From Castellaniella defragrans (lineage in GTDB: Bacteria; Pseudomonadota; Gammaproteobacteria; Burkholderiales; Burkholderiaceae_B): a stretch of 64,000 nucleotides of DNA. A program made the translations under genes and the position numbers. The stretch lies in assembly GCF_014203015.1 (NCBI RefSeq), contig NZ_JACHIB010000009.1, positions 101,951 through 165,950 of the forward strand, in the 5' to 3' direction. Positions 18,867-27,883 of this stretch are shown piece by piece. The notes beneath the pieces are model-generated. The model saw only the letters and a program-made list of their open reading frames with translations. It searched no databases and was not told the origin of the DNA. Each line of letters starts with the position of its first letter. Position 1 is the first letter of the stretch.

Positions 18867-19187
18867 ATGGACCAGATATTAAAAAGGTTGCGCCAGTTTC
18901 GCGATGATCGCGACTGGAAGCAGTTTCATAACCCCAAGGACCTGGCAGTGGCCCTGAGCATTGAAGCCAGCGAGCTGCTGGAGGCCTTTCTCTGGAAGGC
19001 ACCCGAAGATGCCGATCCCGAGAAGGTCAGGGAGGAACTGGCGGACGTGCTGGCCTACGCGCTGCTTCTGTCGGATGCCTACGGCTTTGACATCCAGCAA
19101 ATCGTCCTGGATAAAATCGAACGAAACGAGGAAAAATACCCGGTCGACAAAGCCCGGGGCAGCGCAAAGAAATACAACGAACTATGA
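18867..19187 (+). CDS. MazG-like nucleotide pyrophosphohydrolase
   Basis: A 106-residue all-alpha NTP pyrophosphohydrolase. The metal-binding pattern ExxE then ExxD is present in SELLEAF and EELADVLAYALLL. Small stand-alone MazG proteins hydrolyse (d)NTPs to monophosphates and pyrophosphate. The ATG at 18867 follows AAGGCTAAGGAA; the in-frame ATG at 18843 lacks a ribosome-binding site. Its stop overlaps the start of the next gene (ATGA), so it is translated with the GIY-YIG/helicase fusion and very likely works with it. Confidence 0.87.
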   Translation: MDQILKRLRQFRDDRDWKQFHNPKDLAVALSIEASELLEAFLWKAPEDADPEKVREELADVLAYALLLSDAYGFDIQQIVLDKIERNEEKYPVDKARGSAKKYNEL

Positions 19188-21370
19188 GTCAGCCGGACCT
19201 TGTTGAAGTCAACCGATACGGGTTTTCAACAGAAGCCCTGGCAGGCATACAGGCCAATGCTTACGCCGCCGGTCATTGGCCGCTGGTCTACATCCTCAGC
19301 GACGGTGCCACGAGCAATGCCTATGTCGGTGAAACCACCGACACGCTCACCCGGCTGAATACCCACCTCAAGCACCCGTGCAAGAAACAGCTGACCACGG
19401 TGCACCTCATCAGCAGCGAGCGCTTCAATAAATCCGCAACGCTTGACATCGAATCCTCGTTGATCAAATATATGGCGGCCGACGGCTGCTTCAGGCTGCT
19501 GAACGGCAACCTGGGTCTGGTCGATCATAACTACTTCCAGAAGGATGAACTTTATTCGGCGATCTTTCGGGAGACCTGGGACAAGCTGCGGACACAAGGC
19601 GTTGCCTCGCGTTCTTTGGAGGCCATCGACAACTCCGATGTCTTCAAGTATTCGCCCTACAAATCCCTGTCATCCGACCAGCGCCAGAGCTTGATTGAAA
19701 TCATGCGGGCGCTGCTGGATCCGGGACTGAAGAACCTGGTGGTGGAAGGCGGCGCAGGCACCGGAAAGTCCGTTCTGGCCATATTTCTGTTCAAGCTGAT
19801 CCACACCGACGATACCGGACTGGATCTGCGTGAGTTTTCCGAAGAGGAAACCGAGCTGCGGGAACTGCTGGCGCAGTTCAAGACTCTTTGCTCCCAGCCG
19901 CGCATGGCCCTGGTCGTGCCGATGGCATCCTTCCGGGAGACCCTGAAAAAGGCATTCGGACACATCGTCGGCCTGCACCCGGACATGGTCATCAGCCCTT
20001 CAGAACTGGCACGGCAGCCCTACGATGTCGTGCTGGTCGATGAATCGCACCGGCTGCGCAAACGGGTCAATCTGGGGTCTTACTACGGCGCCTTCGACAG
20101 GGTCTGCGCAACCTTGGGACTGGACAAGCACACGTGCAGCGAGGTCGACTGGGTCACCCGACAGTCGAAAAAGGCTGTCTTTTTCTACGACGCGGACCAG
20201 ACCATCAAGCCGTCCGATGCCAACGCCAGCGATTTCCAGGCCATCAAATCGTCGCCCGGCTCGAGGGTCATGATGCTGGTTTCCCAGTTCCGGGTCCAGG
20301 GGGGACGGCACTATGTGAAATTCCTCGACGACCTTCTGAACCTGCGCCTGACCGGTACCGGGAAATTCCATTCAAAGAAATATGAGTTCCTGGCGTTCGA
20401 TGGCATATCGGACATGGTGCGGGAGATCGACCGGCGGAATCAAACCCACGGCCTTGCACGCCTCATTGCCGGCTATGCCTGGCCGTGGGTGTCGAGAAAA
20501 AATCCGAGCGCATACGATATCGAGATCGCGGATGTCCGACTGCGCTGGAACCGCACCAACATCGACTGGATCAACACCCCAGGAGCCGAGCACGAGGTTG
20601 GCTGCATCCATACCACCCAAGGCTATGACCTGAACTATGCGGGCGTCATCTTCGGCCACGAAATCCGCTATGACGCGCAGCGGAACCAGATCGTCATCGA
20701 CAAAGGCAACTACCATGACCGCACCGGCAAGCAAACCATACATGACCCGGATGAGCTGAAGCGGTACATCCTCAATATCTATAAAACCATCATGCTGCGG
20801 GGCATCAAGGGAACCTTCGTCTACGCTTGCGATGAAGGCCTGCGCAACTACCTGAAGCGGTACATAGCCACCTACGAGACCAACGTCATCCCGCTGGCCA
20901 GGCCGGCAGAAAAGCTGGAACCTTACGTCAATGCGGTTCCTCTCTACGACTTGCAGGCCGCCGCAGGCGGTTTCAGCGGGCTTCAGCATGTCGAGCATGA
21001 AAACTGGGTCGCCGTGCCGCAGGGCTTGCCGGTGGGAAGAGATATTTTCGCCTGTCGGGTGGTCGGAGAGTCGATGAACAAGATCATTCCGAACGGTGCC
21101 ATCTGCCTTTTCCGTCTGAACCCTGGCGGCAGCCGGAACGGAAAGATCGTGCTGGTCGAGTGCGCCGAGGTCCAGGATGATGATTCAGGTTCACGATATA
21201 CCGTCAAGGAATATCAGAGCCTCAAGATTGACACCGAAGATGGATGGCAGCACCAGAGAATTCTCTTGAAACCCCGCTCATACAATCCCAACATGGCGAC
21301 GCTCGAGATCAGCAGCGACGACGAACATCGTTATCGTGTGGTCGGAGAGTTCTTGGGCGTGATCGATTGA
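19184..21370 (+). CDS. GIY-YIG nuclease / SF1 helicase (DUF2075) / LexA-like S24 peptidase fusion
   Basis: 728 residues in three parts. Residues ~25-110: GIY-YIG-type nuclease (LVYILSD, then AYVGET, LTRLNTH and a later glutamate in DIESSLIKYM). Residues ~160-590: helicase with Walker A GGAGTGKS, the Walker B variant VDESHRL, SQFRVQGG and HTTQGYDLNYAGV. Residues ~610-728: S24/LexA-type peptidase, with the serine in VGESMNKIIPNGA and a candidate lysine in YTVKEYQ. The last part could allow self-cleavage or response to DNA damage. Coupled to the MazG gene. Last gene of the island; the neighbouring GST gene is convergent 34 bases away. Confidence 0.82.
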   Translation: MSQPDLVEVNRYGFSTEALAGIQANAYAAGHWPLVYILSDGATSNAYVGETTDTLTRLNTHLKHPCKKQLTTVHLISSERFNKSATLDIESSLIKYMAADGCFRLLNGNLGLVDHNYFQKDELYSAIFRETWDKLRTQGVASRSLEAIDNSDVFKYSPYKSLSSDQRQSLIEIMRALLDPGLKNLVVEGGAGTGKSVLAIFLFKLIHTDDTGLDLREFSEEETELRELLAQFKTLCSQPRMALVVPMASFRETLKKAFGHIVGLHPDMVISPSELARQPYDVVLVDESHRLRKRVNLGSYYGAFDRVCATLGLDKHTCSEVDWVTRQSKKAVFFYDADQTIKPSDANASDFQAIKSSPGSRVMMLVSQFRVQGGRHYVKFLDDLLNLRLTGTGKFHSKKYEFLAFDGISDMVREIDRRNQTHGLARLIAGYAWPWVSRKNPSAYDIEIADVRLRWNRTNIDWINTPGAEHEVGCIHTTQGYDLNYAGVIFGHEIRYDAQRNQIVIDKGNYHDRTGKQTIHDPDELKRYILNIYKTIMLRGIKGTFVYACDEGLRNYLKRYIATYETNVIPLARPAEKLEPYVNAVPLYDLQAAAGGFSGLQHVEHENWVAVPQGLPVGRDIFACRVVGESMNKIIPNGAICLFRLNPGGSRNGKIVLVECAEVQDDDSGSRYTVKEYQSLKIDTEDGWQHQRILLKPRSYNPNMATLEISSDDEHRYRVVGEFLGVID

Positions 21371-21404
21371 GGCACATCATGAACCGCAGTGACCATGCCT
21401 CCCC

Positions 21405-22028
21405 TCAAGCCACCCCATTCCCCCCATGTTCCCTGAACCCGGGCCGCTCCCCCAGCCGCCGGCAGTACGCCTCGACCGCCGGCAGCGAAGGATGGTCGAA
21501 GGGCGTCTCGAACCAGCGGTTCACGGACAGGCCGATGGCGATGTCGGCCAGGCTGAAATCGGTGCCGGCCACGAAGGCTCCAGTCTCGGCCAGGCGGCCG
21601 TCCAGGATTTTCATGAAGCCGGTCCAGGCTTGCAGGGATGCCTCGACCTGATCGGCATCCGTATGGCTGGGCGATCGCCGGCCCAGCGCCATGAACGCAT
21701 AGCTCCAGGACCGGTTCAGGTCGGACGCCTGCCAGTCCAGCCATTGGTCCACCCGGGCGCGCGCCCGGGCCTCGCGCGGGTACAGGGCCTCGTCGCCCTG
21801 GCGGTTGGCGAGATAGCGGATGATGCTGTTCGATTCCCAGAGCACGAAATCCCCGTCGAGCAGCACCGGCACCATCGCGTTGGGGTTGAGCGCCCTGAAT
21901 TCATCGACATGGGTATCGCGGAACCCCGCGCCCCAGTCTTCCTGCCGCCAGTCCAGGCCGAGTTCGTCGCAGGTCCACATGACCTTGCGGACATTGATGG
22001 AGGCGCGTTTTCCGAGAATGGTCAGCAT
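21405..22028 (-). CDS. Glutathione S-transferase family protein
   Basis: 207 residues with an N-terminal thioredoxin-like domain ([16 protein letters not shown], then [22 protein letters not shown] holding the cis-Pro and glutathione-binding Glu-Ser) and a C-terminal helical domain with FSLADIAIG, the conserved N-capping box region. It conjugates or transfers glutathione, substrate unknown. High GC returns here, so this gene marks the right flank of the accessory island. It is divergent from the MFS gene, with about 170 bases between. Confidence 0.9.
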   Translation of the reverse strand: MLTILGKRASINVRKVMWTCDELGLDWRQEDWGAGFRDTHVDEFRALNPNAMVPVLLDGDFVLWESNSIIRYLANRQGDEALYPREARARARVDQWLDWQASDLNRSWSYAFMALGRRSPSHTDADQVEASLQAWTGFMKILDGRLAETGAFVAGTDFSLADIAIGLSVNRWFETPFDHPSLPAVEAYCRRLGERPGFREHGGNGVA

Positions 22029-22198
22029 GGCATGTCGGTCCGGGCGGGGCGGGGTGGTTGCGGGATGTCGAGCATGAGCTTACCCCGGGCCGCGGGCGTC
22101 AGGGTGTCGTCAGCGATCGGGCCGCGCCAACTGTTAATCTAACGGTCCAAGGGCTGCGGGCGAACGAACCCGCGCCCGCATTCCCAGGCCCTTTCTCC

Positions 22199-23443
22199 AT
22201 GCCCGCCTCTCCATCCCCCGACGCCGACGACCACTATCGCCTCACCGTGCCCCTGCTGCTGACCGTGGCGCTGGTGGGCGTGTTCGCCTTCATCCAGGTG
22301 TACTCGGTGCAGTCGATCCTGCCCGAATTGCAGCGGGACCTGAACGCCACGGTGGTCGAGATCGGCAATGCCGTGGGGATGACGGTGCTGGCGGTGGCGC
22401 TGATCTCGCCCTTCATCGGCATGCTGTCCGACGCCTTGGGGCGCAAATGGCTGATCACGGTGTCGGTGTTCGCGCTGGCCGTGCCCACGGCGCTGATGAC
22501 GCAGGTGCAGTCCGTGCACGGATTGCTGGTGCTGCGCTTCCTGCAGGGGCTGGCGGTGCCGGGCGTGTCGGTGGTGGCGATCGCCTACATCGGCGAGGAG
22601 TTCCGCGGCGCCGCGATGGTGCGGCTGGTCACCGGATACGTCACCGGTTCGGTGCTGGGCGGTTTCCTGGGGCGTTTCCTGATGGGGCACCTGACCGAGT
22701 TCATGGCCTGGCGCACGGCGTTCGGGGCGATGACGGCGATCAATCTGGTGGGCGCCTGGCTGGTGTGGCGCGGCCTGCCGCCTTCGCGCCATTTCGTGGC
22801 CAATGTCCGGATCGCCGACAACCTGGCGTCGCTGGGCCGGCTGCTGCGCAATCCCGCGCTGCAGGTGGCGTGCGCGCTGGGCTTCACGGTACTGTTCGCG
22901 CTGGTCGGGCTGTTCACCTTCGTCAACCTGCACCTGGCGGCGGCGCCTTATCGTTTCAGCCCGGGCGACCTGGCCAACATCTTCAGCGTCTATCTGCTGG
23001 GGGTGGTGATCACGCCGCTGGCGGGGCAGGTGATCCCGCGCATCGGCTCGCGGCGCACGGTGCTGGCGGCGGTGGCCGTGTCGGCGCTGGGCGTGCTGGG
23101 CTCGCTGGCGGCGCCGGTCTGGGCCATCGTGGCTGCGCTGGCCGTGACGGCCTGCGGGGTGTTCGTGACGCAGTCGGCGACGATGAGCTTCATCGCCCAC
23201 CGGGTCACCAGCGGCCGCTCGCTGGCCAGCGGCCTGTACTACGGGGCGTATTACTGCGGCGGCTTCGCGGGCGCCTGGAGCTGCGGCGTCGCCTATACCC
23301 TGGGGGGCTGGCCCGGCACCGTGGCCACGCTGTGCGCGGTGCAGGCGCTGGGGTGGCTGATCGCCTGGCGCTTCATGCCCGGACCCGCGCCGTCGCCTGT
23401 GGCGAGCGGGGCGCCTCGCCCCGGATCCTCCACCGACCGTTGA
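22199..23443 (+). CDS. Major facilitator superfamily transporter (drug-efflux type)
   Basis: 414 residues and about 12 hydrophobic segments. The motif after TM2 (GMLSDALGRKWLI) is the MFS loop 2-3 signature, and the second half has its weaker repeat (QVIPRIGSRRTVL). The general shape is that of DHA1-type exporters such as YnfM, i.e. proton-driven efflux. Start chosen at ATG 22199 (MPASPSPDADDHY); the longer frame from 22058 has no hydrophobic or conserved content. miaE follows 14 bases later. Confidence 0.87.
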   Translation: MPASPSPDADDHYRLTVPLLLTVALVGVFAFIQVYSVQSILPELQRDLNATVVEIGNAVGMTVLAVALISPFIGMLSDALGRKWLITVSVFALAVPTALMTQVQSVHGLLVLRFLQGLAVPGVSVVAIAYIGEEFRGAAMVRLVTGYVTGSVLGGFLGRFLMGHLTEFMAWRTAFGAMTAINLVGAWLVWRGLPPSRHFVANVRIADNLASLGRLLRNPALQVACALGFTVLFALVGLFTFVNLHLAAAPYRFSPGDLANIFSVYLLGVVITPLAGQVIPRIGSRRTVLAAVAVSALGVLGSLAAPVWAIVAALAVTACGVFVTQSATMSFIAHRVTSGRSLASGLYYGAYYCGGFAGAWSCGVAYTLGGWPGTVATLCAVQALGWLIAWRFMPGPAPSPVASGAPRPGSSTDR

Positions 23444-23457
23444 ATCCCGAGTCCCGG

Positions 23458-24105
23458 ATGAACCTGCCCGAACTGCCCGCCGATCTGATTGAATTCCTGC
23501 CGTGCCCCACGCCCGCCGCCTGGGTCGAGGCCGCCCTGGCGCAGCAGGATGTGCTGCTGCTGGACCACCGCAACTGCGAGCTGAAGGCGGCCGCGACCGC
23601 GATGAGCCTGATCGCGCGCTACGGCCAGGACGCCGAGCTGTCGGCGGCGCTGTCGAAGCTGGCCCGCGAAGAACTGGTGCACCACGAGCAGGTGCTGCGC
23701 ATCCTGAAGCGGCGCGGCATCGCGCTGCGGCCGCTGACGGCCAGCCGCTATGCGTCGGGCCTGCGGGCGGCGGTGCGTACGCACGAGCCGGCGAAACTGA
23801 TCGATACGCTGATCGTCGGGGCCTTCATCGAGGCCCGCTCCTGCGAGCGCTTCGCCGCGCTGGTGCCGCACCTGGACGAGGGACTGGCCGCGTTCTACGC
23901 CGGGCTGCTGCAATCGGAAAGTCGCCACTACCAGGGCTATCTGCGGTTCGCCCGCCGCTTCGGCGAGGCGCGCGACGTGGAGCGCGCGGTGCTTCGGATC
24001 CGCGCGGTGGAACAGGAGCTGATCGAGTCGCCGGACGCGGAATTCCGCTTTCACAGCGGCTGCCCGGCCGCCATGGAAGCGGGCCGGGACGGCAGGGTGA
24101 CCTGA
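23458..24105 (+). CDS. miaE: tRNA-(ms2io6A)-hydroxylase MiaE
   Basis: A non-haem diiron monooxygenase that hydroxylates the isopentenyl group of ms2i6A at position 37 of tRNAs reading U-starting codons. Iron ligands are visible as ExxH pairs in REELVHHEQ and ESRHYQGY, with further glutamates in RNCELKAAATAMSL and GAFIEARSCERF. 215 residues fits the family. Starts 14 bases after the MFS gene and probably shares its message. Confidence 0.92.
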   Translation: MNLPELPADLIEFLPCPTPAAWVEAALAQQDVLLLDHRNCELKAAATAMSLIARYGQDAELSAALSKLAREELVHHEQVLRILKRRGIALRPLTASRYASGLRAAVRTHEPAKLIDTLIVGAFIEARSCERFAALVPHLDEGLAAFYAGLLQSESRHYQGYLRFARRFGEARDVERAVLRIRAVEQELIESPDAEFRFHSGCPAAMEAGRDGRVT

Positions 24106-24177
24106 GGCGGCGCGGACCGGGCCAGCGGCGCGGCACGGACCAGCCCCGCCGCGGCGCCCGCCCAAGGCAGGGCGTCC

Positions 24178-24197
24178 GGCGCCGGCGCGCCGGCGCC
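24178..24197. repeat. Perfect 20-bp GC palindrome between convergent genes
   Basis: GGCGCCGGCG (24178-24187) is followed directly by its complement CGCCGGCGCC. It lies between the convergent miaE and LysE-type genes, so it may act on transcript ends in both directions, but it has no loop and no T-tract. Confidence 0.4.
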
Positions 24198-24204
24198 GCG
24201 CGCG

Positions 24205-24816
24205 CTACATCCCCGAACTGCCGACCTTGGCCGCCAGGCCCAGCAGCACCACGCCGATGGCGCGGTCGAACCAGCGCAGGCGGGTGCGCAGCCATTGCAG
24301 CATGCGCGGGGCCGAGAACAGGGTGGCGACCAGGGCGAACCACAGCAGGGATTCGGCCACCAGCACGGTCCAGACCACGGCCAGGTGGGCTCCGCCCAGG
24401 TCCGGCGTGACCGCCTGGGACAGGATGGAGCCGAAATACAGCATGGCCTTGGGGTTGAGCAGGTTGGTGAAGAAGCCGGTCACGTAGGCGCGCCGTCCGC
24501 CCAGGGCGGCGGAGCCCGACTCGGGCATGTGGCCCTTGGAGCGCAGGCACTGGATGCCCAGCCACATGAGGTAGAGCGCGCCGGCGATGGACAGGGCGCG
24601 CGACAGGCCCGGCAGGGCGGCCAGCACCAGGGTCAGGCCCAGCAGGCTGACCAGGGTGTAGACGCCGATGGCGCTGGCGACCCCCGCCGCCGCCCACAGG
24701 CCGGCGCGCCGGCCCGAGACGATGGACAGGCGGGTGACGACGGCGAAGTCGGGGCCGGGCGAGACCAGGGCCACGGCGTGGATCGTCATGACGAGCAGCA
24801 GGGTGTGCAGAAACAT
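24205..24816 (-). CDS. LysE/RhtB-family amino acid exporter
   Basis: 203 residues, about six membrane segments. The N-terminal SPGPDFAVVTRLSIVSGRRAG and the FFTNLLNPKAMLYFGS segment are characteristic of the RhtB/LysE exporter family, which expels amino acids such as threonine, homoserine or lysine. The ATG at 24816 gives MFLHTLLLVMTIHAVAL; the longer frame adds an unconserved 22 residues. Solitary gene, convergent with miaE. Confidence 0.87.
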   Translation of the reverse strand: MFLHTLLLVMTIHAVALVSPGPDFAVVTRLSIVSGRRAGLWAAAGVASAIGVYTLVSLLGLTLVLAALPGLSRALSIAGALYLMWLGIQCLRSKGHMPESGSAALGGRRAYVTGFFTNLLNPKAMLYFGSILSQAVTPDLGGAHLAVVWTVLVAESLLWFALVATLFSAPRMLQWLRTRLRWFDRAIGVVLLGLAAKVGSSGM

Positions 24817-24997
24817 GGGGATCCCCAGGGACGGGAAGGGCGGACAAGGAATGATTGTCGCGCAAACGCCGCTCCGGCGCATCGGGCGCCGTCACATCCC
24901 GCGCCGCCCGGGTCGGCACCCGATGCGCGACGCCGGCCGCGCGCTGCGGACTGCGCGGCGCACCGGGGGGCGGTACTGGCGCCCGGCGCGCCCCGCG

Positions 24998-25639
24998 TCA
25001 ATGCAGGTCGCGCGTGTAGACGAATTTGGGCATGCTCCAGCCGAAGCGCAGGGCCAGCAGCCGCAGCGCCAGGCCGACCGCCAGCGCGCCGGCGGTGACG
25101 GTCTCCTGGTGCAGGTCGAGCGCCAGGCCGCCGACGTACAGGGCGCCCGCGACGATGGACACCGTGGCGTAGAGCTCGGCGCGGAACAGCAGCGGGACTT
25201 CGTTGCACAGCACGTCGCGCAGCACGCCGCCCACGCAGCCGGTGATCATGCCCGAGACGATGGCGATGCTCCAGGGCAGGCCCAGGCCCAGGGCGATGTC
25301 GCAGCCGATCACGGTGAAGACCACCAGACCGACGGCGTCGAGGAACAGGAACAGGTGCCGCAGCGGATGGATGAAGCGGGCCAGCGCGATGGTGACCAGG
25401 GCCGCGCCGCCGGTGATCAGCAGGTAGGACGGGTGAGCGATCCAGGACAGGGGGTGGTGGTCCAGCAGCAGATCGCGCACCGAGCCGCCGCCCAGCGCGG
25501 TGATGCAGCCCAGCAGGCACACGCCCAGCCAGTCCATTTCGCGCCGCCCGGCCGCGAGCGCGGCGGTCATGGCCTCGGCGGCGATGGCGATAAGAAACAG
25601 GGCGTGCAGGAGTTCGTTGGTGATCGGGCTGATGGACAA
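24998..25639 (-). CDS. Trimeric intracellular cation (TRIC) channel family protein
   Basis: A 213-residue membrane protein of the YadS/YicG (UPF0126, TRIC) family. It consists of two three-helix repeats, each with the hallmark GG..RD: GGGSVRDLL and GGVLRDVL. Prokaryotic members are homotrimeric potassium-conducting channels. No ATG opens the protein; a TTG at 25639 preceded by GGAG fits best (SISPITNELLHALFLIAIAAEAM). Lies 38 bases downstream of the LacI-type gene and may be co-transcribed with it. Confidence 0.85.
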   Translation of the reverse strand: MSISPITNELLHALFLIAIAAEAMTAALAAGRREMDWLGVCLLGCITALGGGSVRDLLLDHHPLSWIAHPSYLLITGGAALVTIALARFIHPLRHLFLFLDAVGLVVFTVIGCDIALGLGLPWSIAIVSGMITGCVGGVLRDVLCNEVPLLFRAELYATVSIVAGALYVGGLALDLHQETVTAGALAVGLALRLLALRFGWSMPKFVYTRDLH

Positions 25640-25677
25640 GGGAGGCTCCGTTCGGGTGCGCGGGAACTGGACAGATA

Positions 25678-26712
25678 CTACGGCAGATTTTCCCGGAAGA
25701 TCACGTCCATGCGCGTGGCTTCGACGCCGGACAGCACGCTGCGGTGCTCGCGCAGGTTGGTGAAGATGCGGATGCTGTTGAGCAGGGTGGTCAGCGGCGT
25801 CTGGTTGATGACGGCATCCATGCTGCCGTCGATCAGCAGGGCGCGGGTGTCGGGCGTCAGGCCGTGGCCGATGAAGACGATGTCGTGCTGCCGGCCGCCT
25901 TCCTTCAGCGCCTGGCCGATGCCTTCCGCGCCGCCGCCGATGTTGTAGATGGCGGCCAGGTCCGGGTGCTCCTTCAGCAGGGCGGCGGTCTGGCGGTAGT
26001 TGGCCCGCGTGTCGTCGTAGCCTTCCCGCAGGCCGAGCACGCGCATGTGCGGGTACTGTTCGGCGAACAGGCTCAGGAAGCCGGCCTCGCGCTCTTCGTG
26101 CGCGCGGTAGCTGAGCGAGCCGGCGATCAGGGCGATCCTGGCGGGCCGCGACGGCCCGACGAAGCGGGCGATCAGGTGCGCGGCCGTGCGCCCGGCCGCC
26201 CGGTTGTCGAGGCCGACGTAGGCGGCGCGGCGCGAGTGCGTCAGGTCCGACACCAGCGTCACGCTGGGGATGCCGCGTTCGGCCAGCTCGGCCACGGCGT
26301 CCCGCACCTTGGGATCCTCCAGGGCGATGAAGGCCACGCCGTCGCTCTGCCGGCCGCGCCGCCGCAGGATGCGGGCCAGGGCGTCGGGATCGAAGCTGTC
26401 CACCGGCGCGACGCGGCAGCCGACGTTGAAGGGCGCCCAGTGCTCCTGGGAGTGCCGCACCCATTCCCCGAGCATCTGCAGGAACCGGCTGCTGCGGTCC
26501 GGCAGGATGAACAGCAGGCGCATGGGCGGCGGCGCCATGGCGGCGTACAGCTGCGCCTGCGGCAGGTATTCCAGCTCGGCGGCGGCTTTCATGACGCGCT
26601 GCAGGGTGGCGTGCCGCACGCCCGGCCGCCGATGCAGGACGCGGTCCACCGTGGCCGGGGAAACGCCGGCCAGCCGGGCGACGTCCAGCAGGGTGGGCAG
26701 GGAAGAGGGCAT
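25678..26712 (-). CDS. LacI-family transcriptional regulator
   Basis: 344 residues. N-terminal helix-turn-helix TLLDVARLAGVSPATVDRVL with the hinge region, then a periplasmic-binding-protein-like effector domain, as in PurR/RbsR types. ATG 26712 (MPSSLPTLL) places the HTH at the N-terminus as usual; the longer frame would start before the operator-like repeats. It is divergent from the sugar-acid-type cluster starting with the SDR gene at 26962, and probably controls it. Confidence 0.9.
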   Translation of the reverse strand: MPSSLPTLLDVARLAGVSPATVDRVLHRRPGVRHATLQRVMKAAAELEYLPQAQLYAAMAPPPMRLLFILPDRSSRFLQMLGEWVRHSQEHWAPFNVGCRVAPVDSFDPDALARILRRRGRQSDGVAFIALEDPKVRDAVAELAERGIPSVTLVSDLTHSRRAAYVGLDNRAAGRTAAHLIARFVGPSRPARIALIAGSLSYRAHEEREAGFLSLFAEQYPHMRVLGLREGYDDTRANYRQTAALLKEHPDLAAIYNIGGGAEGIGQALKEGGRQHDIVFIGHGLTPDTRALLIDGSMDAVINQTPLTTLLNSIRIFTNLREHRSVLSGVEATRMDVIFRENLP

Positions 26713-26780
26713 GGGGCGGCTCCTGTCGATCGATGCGCCCGCGGACGCGGCGGCCCGCGGGCGGGACGGCACCGGCGCAG

Positions 26781-26799
26781 CACCGATACCGTACCGGTG
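26781..26799. promoter_or_regulatory. Candidate operator in the LacI-SDR intergenic region
   Basis: CACCGATAC C GTACCGGTG is a 9-1-9 inverted repeat with one mismatched pair. The half-site GCACCGAT recurs at 26802-26809. It lies 69 bases upstream of the regulator start in the divergent intergenic region, where an autoregulatory LacI-type site would be expected. Confidence 0.5.
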
Positions 26800-26961
26800 T
26801 TGCACCGATGCCGCCCCGGAACAGAATACCGCGATCCGCGATGAGCACCTCAAAACACATCAAGAAACCGGCTTCCCGTTTTGGCCGCGGCGCCCCTATC
26901 CTAACCACAACAGTCCCGGGACGACACCGGGACGCGAGACGAGGCAGACAAGGAAAGCAGG

Positions 26962-27762
26962 ATGGAAACTCGAGGCAGGCTGGCGGACCGGGTGGCGCTG
27001 GTGTTCGGCGCGGGATCGGTGGGCGAAGGCTGGGGCAACGGCAAGGCGGCGGCCGTCGCCTATGCGCGGGCGGGGGCGCGGGTCGTGGCCGTCGACCGCG
27101 ATCCGCAGGCGGCGCAATCGACCTGCGAGCTGATCCGGGCCGAAGGCGGCGACGCCCTGGACCTGCAGGCCGACGTGATCGACCTGGACCAGATCCGCTC
27201 GGTGGTGGACCAGGCGCTGGCGCGCTACGGCCGGATCGACGTGCTGCACAACAATGTCGGCATCACCTCCCGGGGCGGGCCGGTCGAAACCGGCGAGGAC
27301 GTCTGGGACCGGGTGATGGCGGTCAACGTCAAGAGCATGTTCCTGACCTGCAAGGCGGTGCTGCCGCACATGGAGGCGCGCGGCCGCGGCGCCATCGTCA
27401 ATATCGGCGCCCTGGGCGGGGTCCGCTGGGCCGGCTATGCCTATTGCGCCTATGCGGCCTCCAAGGGGGCGGTCAATTCGCTGACCCAGAGCGTGGCCCT
27501 GCAGTACGCGGCCAAGGGCATCCGGGCCAACTGCATCCTGCCCGGCGTCATGGACACGCCGCACATCTACCAGCAGATCGCCGGGTTCTACCCGGATGCG
27601 GAGGACATGGTGGCGGCGCGCAACCGGCTTTCGCCCACCGGCCGCATGGGCGACGGCTGGGACGTGGCCCATGCGGCCGTGTTCCTGGCTTCGGACGAGG
27701 CGCGCTACATCAACGGCGTGGAGCTGTTCGTGGACGGCGGCCTGCACGCCCGCTGCAACTAG
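26962..27762 (+). CDS. Short-chain dehydrogenase/reductase
   Basis: 266 residues with a Rossmann fold: nucleotide loop GAGSVGEGWGNG (spaced more widely than the usual TGxxxGxG), acidic VDRD that suggests NAD(H), HNNVGI, and the catalytic YAASK. Ends with the common YINGVELFVDGG. Oxidises or reduces a hydroxyl/keto substrate, probably a sugar or sugar acid given its neighbours: it is the first gene of the run with the TRAP transporter, RuBisCO-like protein and DUF1537 kinase, and is divergent from the LacI regulator. Confidence 0.88.
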   Translation: METRGRLADRVALVFGAGSVGEGWGNGKAAAVAYARAGARVVAVDRDPQAAQSTCELIRAEGGDALDLQADVIDLDQIRSVVDQALARYGRIDVLHNNVGITSRGGPVETGEDVWDRVMAVNVKSMFLTCKAVLPHMEARGRGAIVNIGALGGVRWAGYAYCAYAASKGAVNSLTQSVALQYAAKGIRANCILPGVMDTPHIYQQIAGFYPDAEDMVAARNRLSPTGRMGDGWDVAHAAVFLASDEARYINGVELFVDGGLHARCN

Positions 27763-27883
27763 GGCTCGTTCACATCCATCGAGGAGATCCCGACCGGCGC
27801 CGGACGGCCGGACCGGATGTCTTTCAACTTTCGATATCGCCGGCCTCGACGCCGGCACGCGGTACCCCACAGGAGACGGAGAC

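Noticed and set aside
7877..21430. Attachment-site repeats flanking the defence island (ACCCCATT occurs near both ends)
   Set aside because: The right-hand match lies within the GST coding region and is only eight bases; no integrase gene or tRNA target is present.
22058..22198. Longer N-terminus of the MFS transporter
   Set aside because: The added 47 residues are unlike any transporter start, and the ATG at 22199 is followed directly by the first hydrophilic leader and TM1.
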